From Patescibacteria group bacterium (GTDB lineage: Bacteria > Patescibacteriota > Patescibacteriia > Patescibacteriales > UBA12465): 34,374 bases of DNA. This document shows, piece after piece, positions 22,409-31,733 of the stretch (the first letter of the stretch is position 1; every line of letters begins with the position of its first letter). Made by a program: the position numbers and the translations under genes. Under the pieces are notes generated by a model. The model worked only from the letters and a program-made list of their open reading frames with translations. It made no database searches and was not told where the DNA came from. The stretch is taken from NCBI GenBank assembly GCA_021734135.1, contig JAIPJO010000003.1:1-34374 (forward strand), in the 5' to 3' direction.

Positions 22409-23677
22409 TTAATTAATTTTTCTTCTTAATACACTAAGCTTTGGTATTTCTTTATCAAAATACATATATACTGTTTGTCCTCCCCCACCTCCATGAGCTT
22501 CAATTATTTCTTCTTGACTATCTTTATCTAACATTCTCTTTAATTTAAACTTTAAAACCTCATAACCTGGCATGATTAACTCTAAAGTATCACCCTTTTT
22601 TAAAGTATTATGTACCTTAATTTCAGTCTTATATTTATCCTTATTTTTCATATTATTATCTAGTTCTGAGCTAATAATCTGCCCACAAAACTCCCAATTT
22701 GGCTTATTATTATCATTACTTAAGTTCTGAGCTTCCCTGCCTTGTTTAAACATAAAACCTTCAGTATAGCCTCTGTGAAATAGTTTAGTTTCTAATTCTT
22801 TATATAAATAATCTAATTCCTTTTTCCTATCCTTAGCGCTTATAGTGCTGCTACTGCTAATATCTATAGCTCTACGATATACTCCCACCACATTAGCTAG
22901 ATAATAGACACTTTTAGCTCTACCTTCTATCTTGAAAGCTTTTATCTTAGCGCTTATCATCTCTGGTATTCTTTTAATCAAACAAAGATCTAATGAGTTG
23001 AAAATATAGGAACCATTTTTATCCTCTCCTAAAACAAAATTAGTGTCATGACCACGCGGTTTAATTTCATATTCCCACCTACAAGGTTGAGCGCAATCTC
23101 CTAAGTTAGCATCTCTATCAATTAACTGTTTAGATAAAAAACAACGACCAGAATAAGCCATACAAAGAGCGCCGTGCACAAACGTTTCTATCTCTAAATC
23201 AGGTACTTTAGTAATAATTTCTTTTATTTCTTTTAAAGCTAATTCCCTACCCAATATAACCCTCTTTACTCCCATATCTTTATACATCTGTGCTGACATC
23301 CAATTAGTACAGTTAGCTTGAGTACTTAAACTAATCTTTATCTCTGGCCAAATTTCTTTAATTAAATAAATTATTCCAGGATCAGAAACAAATAAAGCAT
23401 CGGGATTTAAAGTCTTTAATTTTTCAATATGTTTTTTCACCTTACTTAAATGGGTATTGTGAGCAAAAATATTTACCGTTACATAGGCTTTCTTACCAAT
23501 ACTATGAGCATATTCAATACCCTTCTTCATATCTTTTAAGCTAAAGTCATTAATACGGACACGTAGAGAAAAATCAGGTAAACCAAAATAGACGGCATCA
23601 GCACCGAAAGCAAAAGCTGTTTTTAATTTTTGCAAATTACCAGCCGGAGCTAATAATTCAACTTTATTTTTTTTCAT
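22409..23677 (-). CDS. Peptidase U32 family protein (TrhP/RlhA-like)
   Basis: A 422-residue U32 protein. It starts with KVELLAPAGNLQKLKTAFAFGADAVYFG, the family N-terminus, and carries the signature ETFVHGALCMAYSGRCFLS near 161-179, followed by cysteines in GDCAQPCRWEYE that probably bind an Fe-S or metal centre. Members such as TrhP and RlhA are now linked to RNA hydroxylation rather than proteolysis, so a tRNA-modification role is the better guess, but its subgroup cannot be fixed by eye. Its ATG overlaps the stop of the NIF3-like gene by one base (TAATG), giving translational coupling. Confidence 0.9.
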   Translation of the reverse strand: MKKNKVELLAPAGNLQKLKTAFAFGADAVYFGLPDFSLRVRINDFSLKDMKKGIEYAHSIGKKAYVTVNIFAHNTHLSKVKKHIEKLKTLNPDALFVSDPGIIYLIKEIWPEIKISLSTQANCTNWMSAQMYKDMGVKRVILGRELALKEIKEIITKVPDLEIETFVHGALCMAYSGRCFLSKQLIDRDANLGDCAQPCRWEYEIKPRGHDTNFVLGEDKNGSYIFNSLDLCLIKRIPEMISAKIKAFKIEGRAKSVYYLANVVGVYRRAIDISSSSTISAKDRKKELDYLYKELETKLFHRGYTEGFMFKQGREAQNLSNDNNKPNWEFCGQIISSELDNNMKNKDKYKTEIKVHNTLKKGDTLELIMPGYEVLKFKLKRMLDKDSQEEIIEAHGGGGGQTVYMYFDKEIPKLSVLRRKIN

Positions 23678-24624
23678 TAAAATCTTTTTACCCTAATTAA
23701 ACCTGAAACAGGAACTACTTCTATTCCCTGCTTTTCTATTTCATCTAAAAACAAATTCATACCTAAAGAATCAGAACTCATATGACCTGCAATAATAACA
23801 TTTATATGATGTTTTTCAGCCTCTTTTCTGTGCTCTTCTGACATGTGCATACCAATAACAGTACCAAAACCATATTGTGCCATTTTCTCAAAAATATCTT
23901 TAGAGCCACTAGTTCCACCGGTAAACTCTGTTACTACCACCTTACCTACCTTATTTTCTTTAGAGCCAGCAAAAAGTTTAGGTCCCATTTGTTTAGCACT
24001 TGACTCTTGATATTCTGGAATTTCTTTAAATATTTCAAAAATATCTTCTACATATTCTGGCTTTTTTTCTTCAATTAAGTCGTGCATAAATCTAGCTGCT
24101 AAATTATCAGCTGTAGTATGAGTACACATAAAGTCTAGTCCTAAGATCTTCGCCATGTCTATATTACGATAATGATTAATTGGTGATAGCTCTCTACTAA
24201 CCTCCTCTACCCTAGGTTGAGTTACAGCTTCAGCTATATTAATAGGTAATCCATATTTAGCTAAAACCTCAGCTTGCAAATCCATTACAGATCCTAGCTC
24301 TGCCAAAGCTGCTCCTTGAGGATGATGAGCAATTACTAAATCTATATCACCTAGCTTGTCAGCTAAGATAAGCTCCGCTCCACCAATATCAATACCAGCC
24401 ATTACTTTTTTAATTTCTTTAGTTTCATTAGGATTATTTAAAATCCTGCTATCTACATAAGGATTACTTAATTTTTCCTTATCAAAATCTGTTTTCTGAT
24501 TTTCAGGTAAATTATTAAACTTTTTATTAATACGAGTCATCCTCTTTTCAACCTCGCTCTTACCTCTTAAATCAGCTTCCATAGCTTTTTCTACAGCTAT
24601 TTTAAATATATCTTTAGTATTCAT
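23677..24624 (-). CDS. NIF3-like metal-binding protein (YbgI/DUF34 family)
   Basis: A 315-residue NIF3 family protein. AHHPQGAAL near 98-106 supplies the histidine pair, CTHTTADN near 166-173 another ligand, and IAGHMSSDSLGMNLFLDEIE near 277-296 the C-terminal His and Glu. These residues hold a di-metal site in the family. A helical region with many charged residues occupies the first 60 positions. The family is conserved from bacteria to humans, but its physiological reaction is not settled. It is the first gene of a NIF3-U32-ruvA run, 79 bases after htpX. That gap is A-rich on the coding strand with no clear hairpin. Confidence 0.88.
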   Translation of the reverse strand: MNTKDIFKIAVEKAMEADLRGKSEVEKRMTRINKKFNNLPENQKTDFDKEKLSNPYVDSRILNNPNETKEIKKVMAGIDIGGAELILADKLGDIDLVIAHHPQGAALAELGSVMDLQAEVLAKYGLPINIAEAVTQPRVEEVSRELSPINHYRNIDMAKILGLDFMCTHTTADNLAARFMHDLIEEKKPEYVEDIFEIFKEIPEYQESSAKQMGPKLFAGSKENKVGKVVVTEFTGGTSGSKDIFEKMAQYGFGTVIGMHMSEEHRKEAEKHHINVIIAGHMSSDSLGMNLFLDEIEKQGIEVVPVSGLIRVKRF

Positions 24625-24703
24625 ATATATAAATGATTAATTATTATATTTATCTTTTTTTCGTTTTATTTTTTTCTTTATTTTTTTTACATCTTTATTT
24701 TCT

Positions 24704-25597
24704 CTACTGCATTGATCTCAACTTTGCAATTCTCTCTTCTATTGGTGGATGAGTCATAAAAGCTTTTTTAAAAAGGCTTTTTCTCTTTTTTCCCTTCTTA
24801 TCTTTTAAAGGACTAGCAATGAAAAGGTGAGCCATAGCAGAATTAGCATGTTTTAAACTATTTTCATCTGCACTAATTTTTTCCAGAGCATTAGCTAAAC
24901 CTTCCGGATAACGAGTAAGCAAAGCTCCATCAGCATCAGCTAAAAACTCCCTTTTTCTGCTAATAGCAAACTTAATCATATAAGCAAATATAGGAGCAAT
25001 AATAATTACAGCAATTAATATGACTAAGAAAATTGGATTCTTTTTTGAATCTCCTCCTTTAAAAAATAATGAGTATCTAAGCATGTCAGCAAGAATTACC
25101 ACAGAACCCACTAAAACTGTTACTAAAGTAGCAAACAACATATCTCTGTTGCCAATATGAGAAAGCTCATGAGCAATAACTCCTTCTAACTCACTTTTAT
25201 CTAGCTTTTGTATTAAACCAGCACTAAGTGCTATTACTGCCTTCTCCTTATTTCTCCCAGTAGTAAAAGCATTAGGAGCTGGGTCATCTATAATATATAT
25301 CTTAGGCAGTGGTAGTCCGGCAGTAATACAGAGATTTTCTACTAATCTATATATCTCTTTATTATCCTCAAACTTTAACTCTCGAGCTTTAGCCATGTTA
25401 AGTAATATCTTATGGCTATTATAATAACTAAAGAAACTAGCTAGAACACTAATTAACACTGCTATAATTAAAATACTAGAGTCGTTCATATACCAACTAA
25501 CTGCAAAACCTATAGCAATGATAAAAACAAAAAACAAAGAGATAAGTAAATAACTCTTTCTAGTATTAGAGCTAGCATGTGTATATAAAGTGGCCAT
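24704..25597 (-). CDS. htpX: HtpX-like M48 membrane metalloprotease
   Basis: A 297-residue M48 protease. Two N-terminal transmembrane segments (about 16-60) precede the zinc site HELSHIGNRD near 143-152, a further hydrophobic pair (about 158-210), and the third ligand region REFLADADGALLTRYPEGLANAL near 215-237. The conserved PNAFTTGRNKEKAVIALSAGLI segment lies near 108-129. HtpX degrades misfolded membrane proteins on the cytoplasmic side. The gene lies 5 bases after lemA; this lemA-htpX pairing is widespread and points to a joint envelope quality-control function. Confidence 0.95.
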   Translation of the reverse strand: MATLYTHASSNTRKSYLLISLFFVFIIAIGFAVSWYMNDSSILIIAVLISVLASFFSYYNSHKILLNMAKARELKFEDNKEIYRLVENLCITAGLPLPKIYIIDDPAPNAFTTGRNKEKAVIALSAGLIQKLDKSELEGVIAHELSHIGNRDMLFATLVTVLVGSVVILADMLRYSLFFKGGDSKKNPIFLVILIAVIIIAPIFAYMIKFAISRKREFLADADGALLTRYPEGLANALEKISADENSLKHANSAMAHLFIASPLKDKKGKKRKSLFKKAFMTHPPIEERIAKLRSMQ

Positions 25598-25602
25598 AAT
25601 TG

Positions 25603-26166
25603 TTAGAATTTAACTTCAATATTTTCTGCTTGAGCAGTTTCAATCTCAAAGTATTCATAGGGAGTAAAACTCAAACCTTTAGCAATCATATTGGTAGGAA
25701 AAACTTGGATTTTAGTATTAAACTGCCTAACATTAGCATTGAAAAATCTTCTAGCAGCTTGAATTTTATTTTCTGTATCTGATAACTCTCTTTGTAGTTC
25801 TAGAAAATTAGTATTAGCTTTTAAATCAGGATAGCTTTCTGATAAAGCAAAGATAGACTTTAAAGCTGAACTTAATGAATTCTCTGCTTGAGCCTGCTCT
25901 TTAGTGTCATTTTTCTGTTGTGAATTAATAGCTTGATTTCTTGCCTCTACCACACTATCTAAAGTTTCCCTTTCATGACTAGCATAACCCTTAACTGTTG
26001 AAACTAAATTAGGAATAAGGTCGTAACGTCTTTTAAGTTGTACATCAATGTCACTCCAAGCTTCATCAACTCTGTTTTTTAACTTAATTAAAGAATTATA
26101 TAAAGAGATGATGATAAGTCCTAGAAGGACTATCGCTCCAATAATAATCCATGTTGTTGTAGTCAT
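25603..26166 (-). CDS. lemA: LemA family protein
   Basis: A 187-residue protein with one N-terminal transmembrane helix (about 5-25) and an all-helical domain. LKNRVDEAWSDIDVQLKRRYDLIPNLVSTVKGYASHE near 29-65 is the family signature, and the C-terminal AARRFFNANVRQFNTKIQVFPTNMIAKGLSFTPYEYFE also fits. The molecular function of LemA proteins is not known. It is coupled closely to htpX downstream and follows ileS by 10 bases. Confidence 0.95.
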   Translation of the reverse strand: MTTTTWIIIGAIVLLGLIIISLYNSLIKLKNRVDEAWSDIDVQLKRRYDLIPNLVSTVKGYASHERETLDSVVEARNQAINSQQKNDTKEQAQAENSLSSALKSIFALSESYPDLKANTNFLELQRELSDTENKIQAARRFFNANVRQFNTKIQVFPTNMIAKGLSFTPYEYFEIETAQAENIEVKF

Positions 26167-26176
26167 ATTTTTGGGG

Positions 26177-29092
26177 TTATTTTATTTTTTCTAAACCAAT
26201 ACTTATTGATTTATTATTAATATTAATTTGTTTTTTAATCTCAGTTTCTAAGTCTTTCTCAGCTTTAATAATATTGTCAGCTAAAACTTCTCTTTCTATA
26301 TCTTTTTGATATTTATCTAACACTGCTTTAAATTCAGGCTCTGAGCTAAAATAATAGACAATAACTCTATCTTCTATAGTCAATCCTGAATTCTTTCTTA
26401 GATTATTAATAACTCTAATTAATTCCCTTTTCATTCCTTCTTCAATTAGGTCTGCACTTAATTCAGTATCTAAAACTACTTCAATGTTTTCCTTTTCCTC
26501 ATCTAGTTTAAAATTAACATCTTTAATATTTAACTCATCTTTAATTAAAGCACAGTAATCATTATCTAAAGCTAAATCCTCTTTATATACTACAGTAGCT
26601 TTTTGTAGTGGCTGTCTCACTTTAATCTTTTTCTCATCACGCTTTGCTAAACCTTTTTCTACCACTTCTTTAACTATTTCCATTTTAGAAATAATTTCTT
26701 TATCTATATTTTCACTTTTTGGCCAAGACTCTAAATGTACACTTTTGTTTTCATCCTTAAAATTATAGCCACTAATTTTTTGCCAAAGATTTTCAGCCAT
26801 GAAAGGCATAAAAGGTGCCATTATTAAAGATAGTTTTTCAAAAACCGCTTTTAAAGTACTAAGAGCTTCTAATTTATCTTGTCTGTTTTCCCCTTTTAGT
26901 CTATCTCTAGATCTTCTTAGATACCAAGTAGAAAGATCATCGATAAAGATAGCAATAGGTTTAGAAGCTCTAATTAAATTATATACTTTCATGTTATCTG
27001 CAATTGTTTGAGTTGTTTGTGACAGACGTGAAAGTATCCAATTATCTAAAACATTATTAGTTTCACTTATAGTTTCTTCCTCTTCTTCTCTATACATATC
27101 ATAGAATTTATATACATTCCAAACTAACATGGAAGTTTTACGAAATGATTGTAAAACATCTGCTTCACTAAAGTTAACAGTTTCTGCTTGCATAACTGGA
27201 GAGCTAAGTAAATAATAACGCAGAGCATCAGCACTATATTTATTAATTACTTCCATAGGATCAGGGTAATTTTGTAGTTTTTTAGCCATCTTTTTACCAT
27301 CCTCTGCTAAAACAATACCATTAACAATTACATTTTTAAAAGCAGGGGTTCCCATAATAGCAGTAGATAATACATGTAGGTAATAGAACCAGGCTCTAGT
27401 TTGATCTGCTCCTTCAGCAATAAACTCGGCTGGGAAATTATTCTCAAACTTTTCTTTATTTTCAAAAGGATAATGTTTTTGTGCATAAGGCATAGAACCG
27501 GACTCAAACCAACAGTCAAAAACATCTTCAATGCGTTGCATCTTACCACCACAAACACAGTTAATTTCTATCTTATCTAAAGTATGCTTGTGTAAATCAT
27601 CAATCTTTTCTCCACTAGCTTCTTCTAATTCTTTAACTCCACCAAAAACTTTAGTATTTTCACAGCTATCACATTTCCAAACTGGAAGTACCGCTGCCCA
27701 AAAACGTTGACGAGATATAGACCAATCCCTAGCACCTTCTAACCATTTACCAAACCTTCCTCTTTTAATATGTTCAGGTGACCAATTAATTTCTTTAGCT
27801 TTCTTTAATAAATCTTCTTTTATTTTCTCCACACTAACAAAATAAGAAGAAGTCGCATAATTAATTAATGGAGTATCACAGCGCCAACAATGAGGATAAC
27901 TGTGCTCATATTTTTCCTTAGTAAAAAGTTTATCATGATGAGCTAAATACTTAATTATTTCAATATCAGTAGCCATATGATTCTCTTTTGGTTTAACAGA
28001 CATATTTTGAAAATCTTGCACCTCTTCTTTAAATCTACCACCAATATCAATATGCTGAATAAAAGGTAAATTCTTTTCTTTACCTAAATTAAGATCATCT
28101 TCACCAAAAGCTGGAGCAATATGCACTATTCCAGTTCCCTCTTCAGTATTAACAAAATCAGCGCTATGTACCTTAAAGGCATTTTCCATATTTTCTATAT
28201 CAGCCTTTTCATAATAATAAAAGACGGGTTCATAGCTTAAACCTACTAAATCTTGAGCATATAAAGTCTCTTCAATTTTATAGTCTTTATCTTTAAAAAC
28301 TTCTTCTAATCTTTCTTTAGCTAAAATATAATACTCTTTCTCATGCTCAACTTTAACGTATTCTATATCTTCTCCCACAGCTAAAGCCACATTACCAATT
28401 AAAGTCCAAGGAGTAGTAGTCCAGGCTAGTATAGAAGTCTTATCTTGATCTTTTAATTTAAACTTAGCTATAGCTGATAAATCTTTTATATCTTTATAAC
28501 CTTCAGTAACTTCAGATTGAGACAAAGTAGTTTCACAACGAGGACAAACATGCATAGAACGATAACCTTTATATATTAAATCTTTATCCCATAGAGTTTT
28601 AAATACCCACCAAACTGACTCCATATAATCTAAATCCATAGTCTTGTAACTACTATCCATTTCTGCCCATCTACCTAATTTGTCTATAACCTTCCTCCAT
28701 TCATCTGCATATTTTAAAACCTTAGTCTGACAAGACATATTAAATTCTTCTATTCCATTATCAACAATATCCTTTTTACTCTCTGTGCCCATTTCTTTTT
28801 CCACAATATTTTCAATAGGAAGACCATGACAATCCCAACCCCAACGTCTTTCCACTCTATATCCTTGCATAGTCCAAAATCTAGGCACTACGTCTTTCAT
28901 AACGCTACCAACTATATGACCATAATGAGGTGTACCGGTAGCAAAAGGTGGGCCATCAAAAAATACATAATCACCATTTGGCGCTTCTTTATTTACCGAT
29001 TTTTTAAAAATATTGTTTTTATTCCAAAAATCAAGGACTTCATCCTCAAATTCTACAAATATATTCTTATTTTCTGTACTTTTTTCTGACAT
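26177..29092 (-). CDS. ileS: Isoleucyl-tRNA synthetase, type 2 (eukaryote-like)
   Basis: A 971-residue class I synthetase charging tRNA-Ile. The HIGH-type motif reads PPFATGTPHYGH at 48-59, and GWDCHGLPIE follows at 85-94. The CP1 editing region includes WTTTPWTLIGNVALAVG. The second signature is KKMAKKLQNYPDP near residue 600 rather than the usual KMSKR/KMSKS. A zinc-type CPRC and several CxxC pairs (CWRC, CDSC) are visible. HYGH and the long C-terminal region mark the type 2 class, found in eukaryotes, archaea and some bacteria; members are known for low mupirocin sensitivity. It begins the ileS-lemA-htpX unit and has a near-consensus promoter. Confidence 0.96.
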   Translation of the reverse strand: MSEKSTENKNIFVEFEDEVLDFWNKNNIFKKSVNKEAPNGDYVFFDGPPFATGTPHYGHIVGSVMKDVVPRFWTMQGYRVERRWGWDCHGLPIENIVEKEMGTESKKDIVDNGIEEFNMSCQTKVLKYADEWRKVIDKLGRWAEMDSSYKTMDLDYMESVWWVFKTLWDKDLIYKGYRSMHVCPRCETTLSQSEVTEGYKDIKDLSAIAKFKLKDQDKTSILAWTTTPWTLIGNVALAVGEDIEYVKVEHEKEYYILAKERLEEVFKDKDYKIEETLYAQDLVGLSYEPVFYYYEKADIENMENAFKVHSADFVNTEEGTGIVHIAPAFGEDDLNLGKEKNLPFIQHIDIGGRFKEEVQDFQNMSVKPKENHMATDIEIIKYLAHHDKLFTKEKYEHSYPHCWRCDTPLINYATSSYFVSVEKIKEDLLKKAKEINWSPEHIKRGRFGKWLEGARDWSISRQRFWAAVLPVWKCDSCENTKVFGGVKELEEASGEKIDDLHKHTLDKIEINCVCGGKMQRIEDVFDCWFESGSMPYAQKHYPFENKEKFENNFPAEFIAEGADQTRAWFYYLHVLSTAIMGTPAFKNVIVNGIVLAEDGKKMAKKLQNYPDPMEVINKYSADALRYYLLSSPVMQAETVNFSEADVLQSFRKTSMLVWNVYKFYDMYREEEEETISETNNVLDNWILSRLSQTTQTIADNMKVYNLIRASKPIAIFIDDLSTWYLRRSRDRLKGENRQDKLEALSTLKAVFEKLSLIMAPFMPFMAENLWQKISGYNFKDENKSVHLESWPKSENIDKEIISKMEIVKEVVEKGLAKRDEKKIKVRQPLQKATVVYKEDLALDNDYCALIKDELNIKDVNFKLDEEKENIEVVLDTELSADLIEEGMKRELIRVINNLRKNSGLTIEDRVIVYYFSSEPEFKAVLDKYQKDIEREVLADNIIKAEKDLETEIKKQININNKSISIGLEKIK

Positions 29093-29150
29093 ATTTTATA
29101 TAATATTACTTATTTATATACAAAAAAGCTATAAGCTCAGCTGTTTTATT

Positions 29151-29179
29151 ATTATATTTTATATAGAGTAGCAAGTCAA
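29151..29179 (-). promoter_or_regulatory. Strong sigma-70-type promoter of ileS
   Basis: TTGACT (29174-29179), a 17-base spacer and a perfect TATAAT (29151-29156) on the minus strand. The start would fall near 29144, leaving a leader of about 52 bases, too short for a T-box. A small AGCT...AGCT hairpin with a T-run lies in this leader but looks too weak to act as an attenuator. Confidence 0.75.
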
Positions 29180-29202
29180 TTTTTTAAAGTAATAATTTAA
29201 AC

Positions 29203-29229
29203 AAAAAAATAGACAAATAATGTCTATTT
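29203..29229 (-). terminator. Rho-independent terminator of the first DUF4143 gene
   Basis: AAATAGACA, 5-base loop and TGTCTATTT form a perfect 9-bp stem on the minus strand, followed by TTTT (plus A-run 29203-29209). It lies about 46 bases past the stop at 29276 and just upstream of the ileS promoter. Confidence 0.78.
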
Positions 29230-29275
29230 ACCAAGAAAAACAAAATAATAAATATATTAAGATAAATAAATAAAA

Positions 29276-30463
29276 TTAATAAAAATTATTTACAGTCATC
29301 ATTTTTACAATTGCGTGTTTATATCTATTTTTAAAAGCTTGATTTAATGATCTTTTTTTATATTTAATTTCAACACCAATTAAACCTTCATTATTTTCTA
29401 AAACCAAATCAATCTCTGACCCCTGTTTACTGCGCCAATAATAACACTTATAATTTTCATCAGAATAACTTAATTGTTTTACAATTTCTGAGATAATAAA
29501 ATTCTCAAAAAGCGCACCCTTGTCTTCACGTAAAGAAAGATTAGAAAAGTTTTCTAAAAGTGCATTTCTTATACCATTATCATAAAAATAAATTTTAGCA
29601 GACTTAGAAATTTCATTTCTTTTATTTTTAGAATATGGATAAAGTCTAAATAAAATATAACTTTGTTCAAATATCTCTATATACCTTCTAATTGTTCTAA
29701 TATCCGCTCCTAGACGAGAAGATAATTCAGAATAATTAATTAAATTTCCAATTTGAGCAGCTAGGACTTTTAATAAATCAGTAGCTAATTTTTTATCTTC
29801 AATTAATTTTAATTCCAATATATCTTTAAAAATGAGGCTATCTACAAAATTTAGTAAATATTTTTTATCATTAGGATTATTAACATTTTGTGGATATTGT
29901 CCATATATTAAAATACTTTCTAATATACTTTCCATATCAAAAAGATAGTTTTTATCTTTCAACTCTTCTTTTAGGGTAACATTTTCTAAAATATTAAAAT
30001 TAAGATCTTGTTCAATATCTTTTTGCACTAAATATTCAGAAAAAGTAAGTGGATGTAGCTTGTAATCTATTTTCCTGCCAGCCAAACTTTCTGAGGTTTT
30101 ATTTTTGATATGAAAAGAAGATGACCCAGTAATTACTAAATCTACATTACTTAATTGATCATATATTATTTTAGCCGCTCTACCAGGATTCGATAATAAA
30201 TGAATTTCATCAATTATTAGCATTTTAGCGTCAGGGCTTATTAAATTCTTATATGATTCTATATCATAAGTTTCTAAAATCTTTCTAACAGGTTCATTAT
30301 CAACTAATAAATAAGTAGCTTTAGGAAATATTTTTTTCACAATAGTTGTTTTACCAACCTGCCTAGAACCAAGTAAAATAAGAATTTGTTTATACTTGGA
30401 AAAGTGTGTTTTTATTTTTTCATCTAAATGTCTATGCATAAAAATATATAACTTTTTTAACAT
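29276..30463 (-). CDS. AAA ATPase with DUF4143 C-terminal domain (copy 1)
   Basis: A 395-residue protein. The AAA domain has Walker A LLGSRQVGKTTIVK near 31-44, Walker B AKMLIIDEIHLL near 78-89 and sensor-like LVITGSSSF near 109-117. A winged-helix-like stretch (LINYSELSSRLGADIRTIRRYIEIFEQSYI) and the DUF4143 region follow, ending in YYWRSKQGSEIDLVLENNEGLIGVEIKYKKR. The D...ExK pattern in that tail resembles a PD-(D/E)xK nuclease core. The family is common and poorly understood, often present in several copies and sometimes linked to toxin-antitoxin or mobile regions. It has its own promoter and terminator. M9 is an alternative start, but the promoter favours the ATG at 30463. Confidence 0.9.
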   Translation of the reverse strand: MLKKLYIFMHRHLDEKIKTHFSKYKQILILLGSRQVGKTTIVKKIFPKATYLLVDNEPVRKILETYDIESYKNLISPDAKMLIIDEIHLLSNPGRAAKIIYDQLSNVDLVITGSSSFHIKNKTSESLAGRKIDYKLHPLTFSEYLVQKDIEQDLNFNILENVTLKEELKDKNYLFDMESILESILIYGQYPQNVNNPNDKKYLLNFVDSLIFKDILELKLIEDKKLATDLLKVLAAQIGNLINYSELSSRLGADIRTIRRYIEIFEQSYILFRLYPYSKNKRNEISKSAKIYFYDNGIRNALLENFSNLSLREDKGALFENFIISEIVKQLSYSDENYKCYYWRSKQGSEIDLVLENNEGLIGVEIKYKKRSLNQAFKNRYKHAIVKMMTVNNFY

Positions 30464-30466
30464 CTA

Positions 30467-30496
30467 ATGTATAAATAGATATAACTAATTATACAT
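30467..30496. promoter_or_regulatory. Inverted repeat overlapping the DUF4143 copy 1 promoter (possible operator)
   Basis: ATGTATAA at 30467-30474 and TTATACAT at 30489-30496 form 8-bp inverted arms 14 bases apart, spanning the region from the -10 box to the start codon. Arm centres are 22 bp apart, two helical turns. The second DUF4143 gene has an arm pair with the same spacing and a related sequence. Confidence 0.4.
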
Positions 30497-30516
30497 CCTA
30501 ATTAAAAAATAGTCAA
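30488..30516 (-). promoter_or_regulatory. Promoter of DUF4143 copy 1
   Basis: TTGACT (30511-30516), a 17-base spacer and TATAAT (30488-30493) on the minus strand. The start near 30481 leaves an 18-base leader without a Shine-Dalgarno sequence. Confidence 0.72.
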
Positions 30517-30544
30517 CATTAACCTTAAATATACTAATATACAA

Positions 30545-31714
30545 CTAAAATAATTGTAAATTTTTAATTTTAGCCAAATCTTTCCAATTTAAAACTTTAA
30601 CTCCTTTTCTACTTATATTCATATCACCTGCATAAAACAAAAATTCACTTTGTTTTTTGTTATCCTGCAATTCTCTCCAAGAAACTAAGTTTTTAAACAA
30701 TTCACTTCTAATAGTGCTACCTGCTTTAATTTCTATTGCTGTTACATCTTGACCATTATCAATTATTAAATCTACTTTATTAGCGTTACTATCTTGCCAA
30801 AAATAAAAATTAGCTAAATTACCTCTATTATAATCATATTTTATAATATCGCTGACAATAAAATTCTCAAAAATATTACCCTTTAGATAATGGTTAGTTA
30901 ACTCATCTTCTTTTCTTATACCCAAAAGATAAGATAATAATCCAGTGTCATAAAAAAATATTTTAGGACTCTTAATTATTCTCTTATTAAAATTCTTGTA
31001 ATATGGTTGCAATTTAAAGATTATATAACTTGTTTCCAAAATACTAATCCAATTTTCAGCAGTATGATATGAAATTCCACTATCTTCAGCTATAGTTTTA
31101 ATATTTAAAACTTGACCACATCTACCAGCTATTAACTTTAAAAACCTTAAAAATGAACTATAACTTGATATATTCTTTATCATCCTAATATCTCTTTCTA
31201 TATAAGTATTTACATATGACTTATAGAAACTACTAGGACGAATACTTTGATCAAATATTCTAGGATAAAAACCTGTAAAAATAGCTTTATTTAAATTAGA
31301 TATATTTTCTTTAGGTAGCTCTTCCATACTTAAAGGTAGTAAAGTTACAATACCAGTTCTACCTGCTAAAGACTGAGAAATACTTTCCATTAACAAATAA
31401 TTATGAGATCCAGTCAATATAAAAGAACCATTCTTTTTAATATTATCAACATGTGTTTGTAAATAAGAAAAAAACTCAGGTACTCGTTGCACCTCATCTA
31501 TTATAACATTCTTATCATACTCCTTTAAAAAACCTCGTGGGTCATCTTTTACCAATTCTCTAATATCTGGATCTTCAAAAGAAACATATTTATAAGTCTT
31601 AAAGATATCTTGAACTAAGGTGGTTTTACCTGACTGCCTTGGACCTAAAATAGTCACAATTGGAAACTCTTTTTTTAATTGTAGTATTTCTTTAGTTATT
31701 TTTCTTGAAATCAT
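30545..31714 (-). CDS. AAA ATPase with DUF4143 C-terminal domain (copy 2)
   Basis: A 389-residue protein with the same plan as its neighbour: Walker A TILGPRQSGKTTLVQD near 21-36, Walker B KNVIIDEVQRVP near 69-80, sensor FILTGSHNYL near 97-106, a helix-turn-helix-like region (LNIKTIAEDSGISYHTAENWISILETSYI) and the DUF4143 end YFWQDSNANKVDLIIDNGQDVTAIEIKAG. The two proteins differ widely in sequence, so this is not a recent tandem duplication. Substrate and partner are unknown. The gap to copy 1 is 81 bases and holds copy 1's promoter. Its own promoter lies just upstream of the ATG at 31714. Confidence 0.9.
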   Translation of the reverse strand: MISRKITKEILQLKKEFPIVTILGPRQSGKTTLVQDIFKTYKYVSFEDPDIRELVKDDPRGFLKEYDKNVIIDEVQRVPEFFSYLQTHVDNIKKNGSFILTGSHNYLLMESISQSLAGRTGIVTLLPLSMEELPKENISNLNKAIFTGFYPRIFDQSIRPSSFYKSYVNTYIERDIRMIKNISSYSSFLRFLKLIAGRCGQVLNIKTIAEDSGISYHTAENWISILETSYIIFKLQPYYKNFNKRIIKSPKIFFYDTGLLSYLLGIRKEDELTNHYLKGNIFENFIVSDIIKYDYNRGNLANFYFWQDSNANKVDLIIDNGQDVTAIEIKAGSTIRSELFKNLVSWRELQDNKKQSEFLFYAGDMNISRKGVKVLNWKDLAKIKNLQLF

Positions 31715-31733
31715 ATATTTATATTTTACTGAT

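Noticed and set aside
27328-27558. 76-aa minus-strand ORF within ileS in another frame
   Set aside because: Lies wholly inside the confident IleRS frame; composition looks like an out-of-frame translation.
29093-29150. T-box or attenuator in the ileS leader
   Set aside because: The predicted leader is about 52 bases, too short for a T-box, and the only hairpin is a 4-bp AGCT stem.
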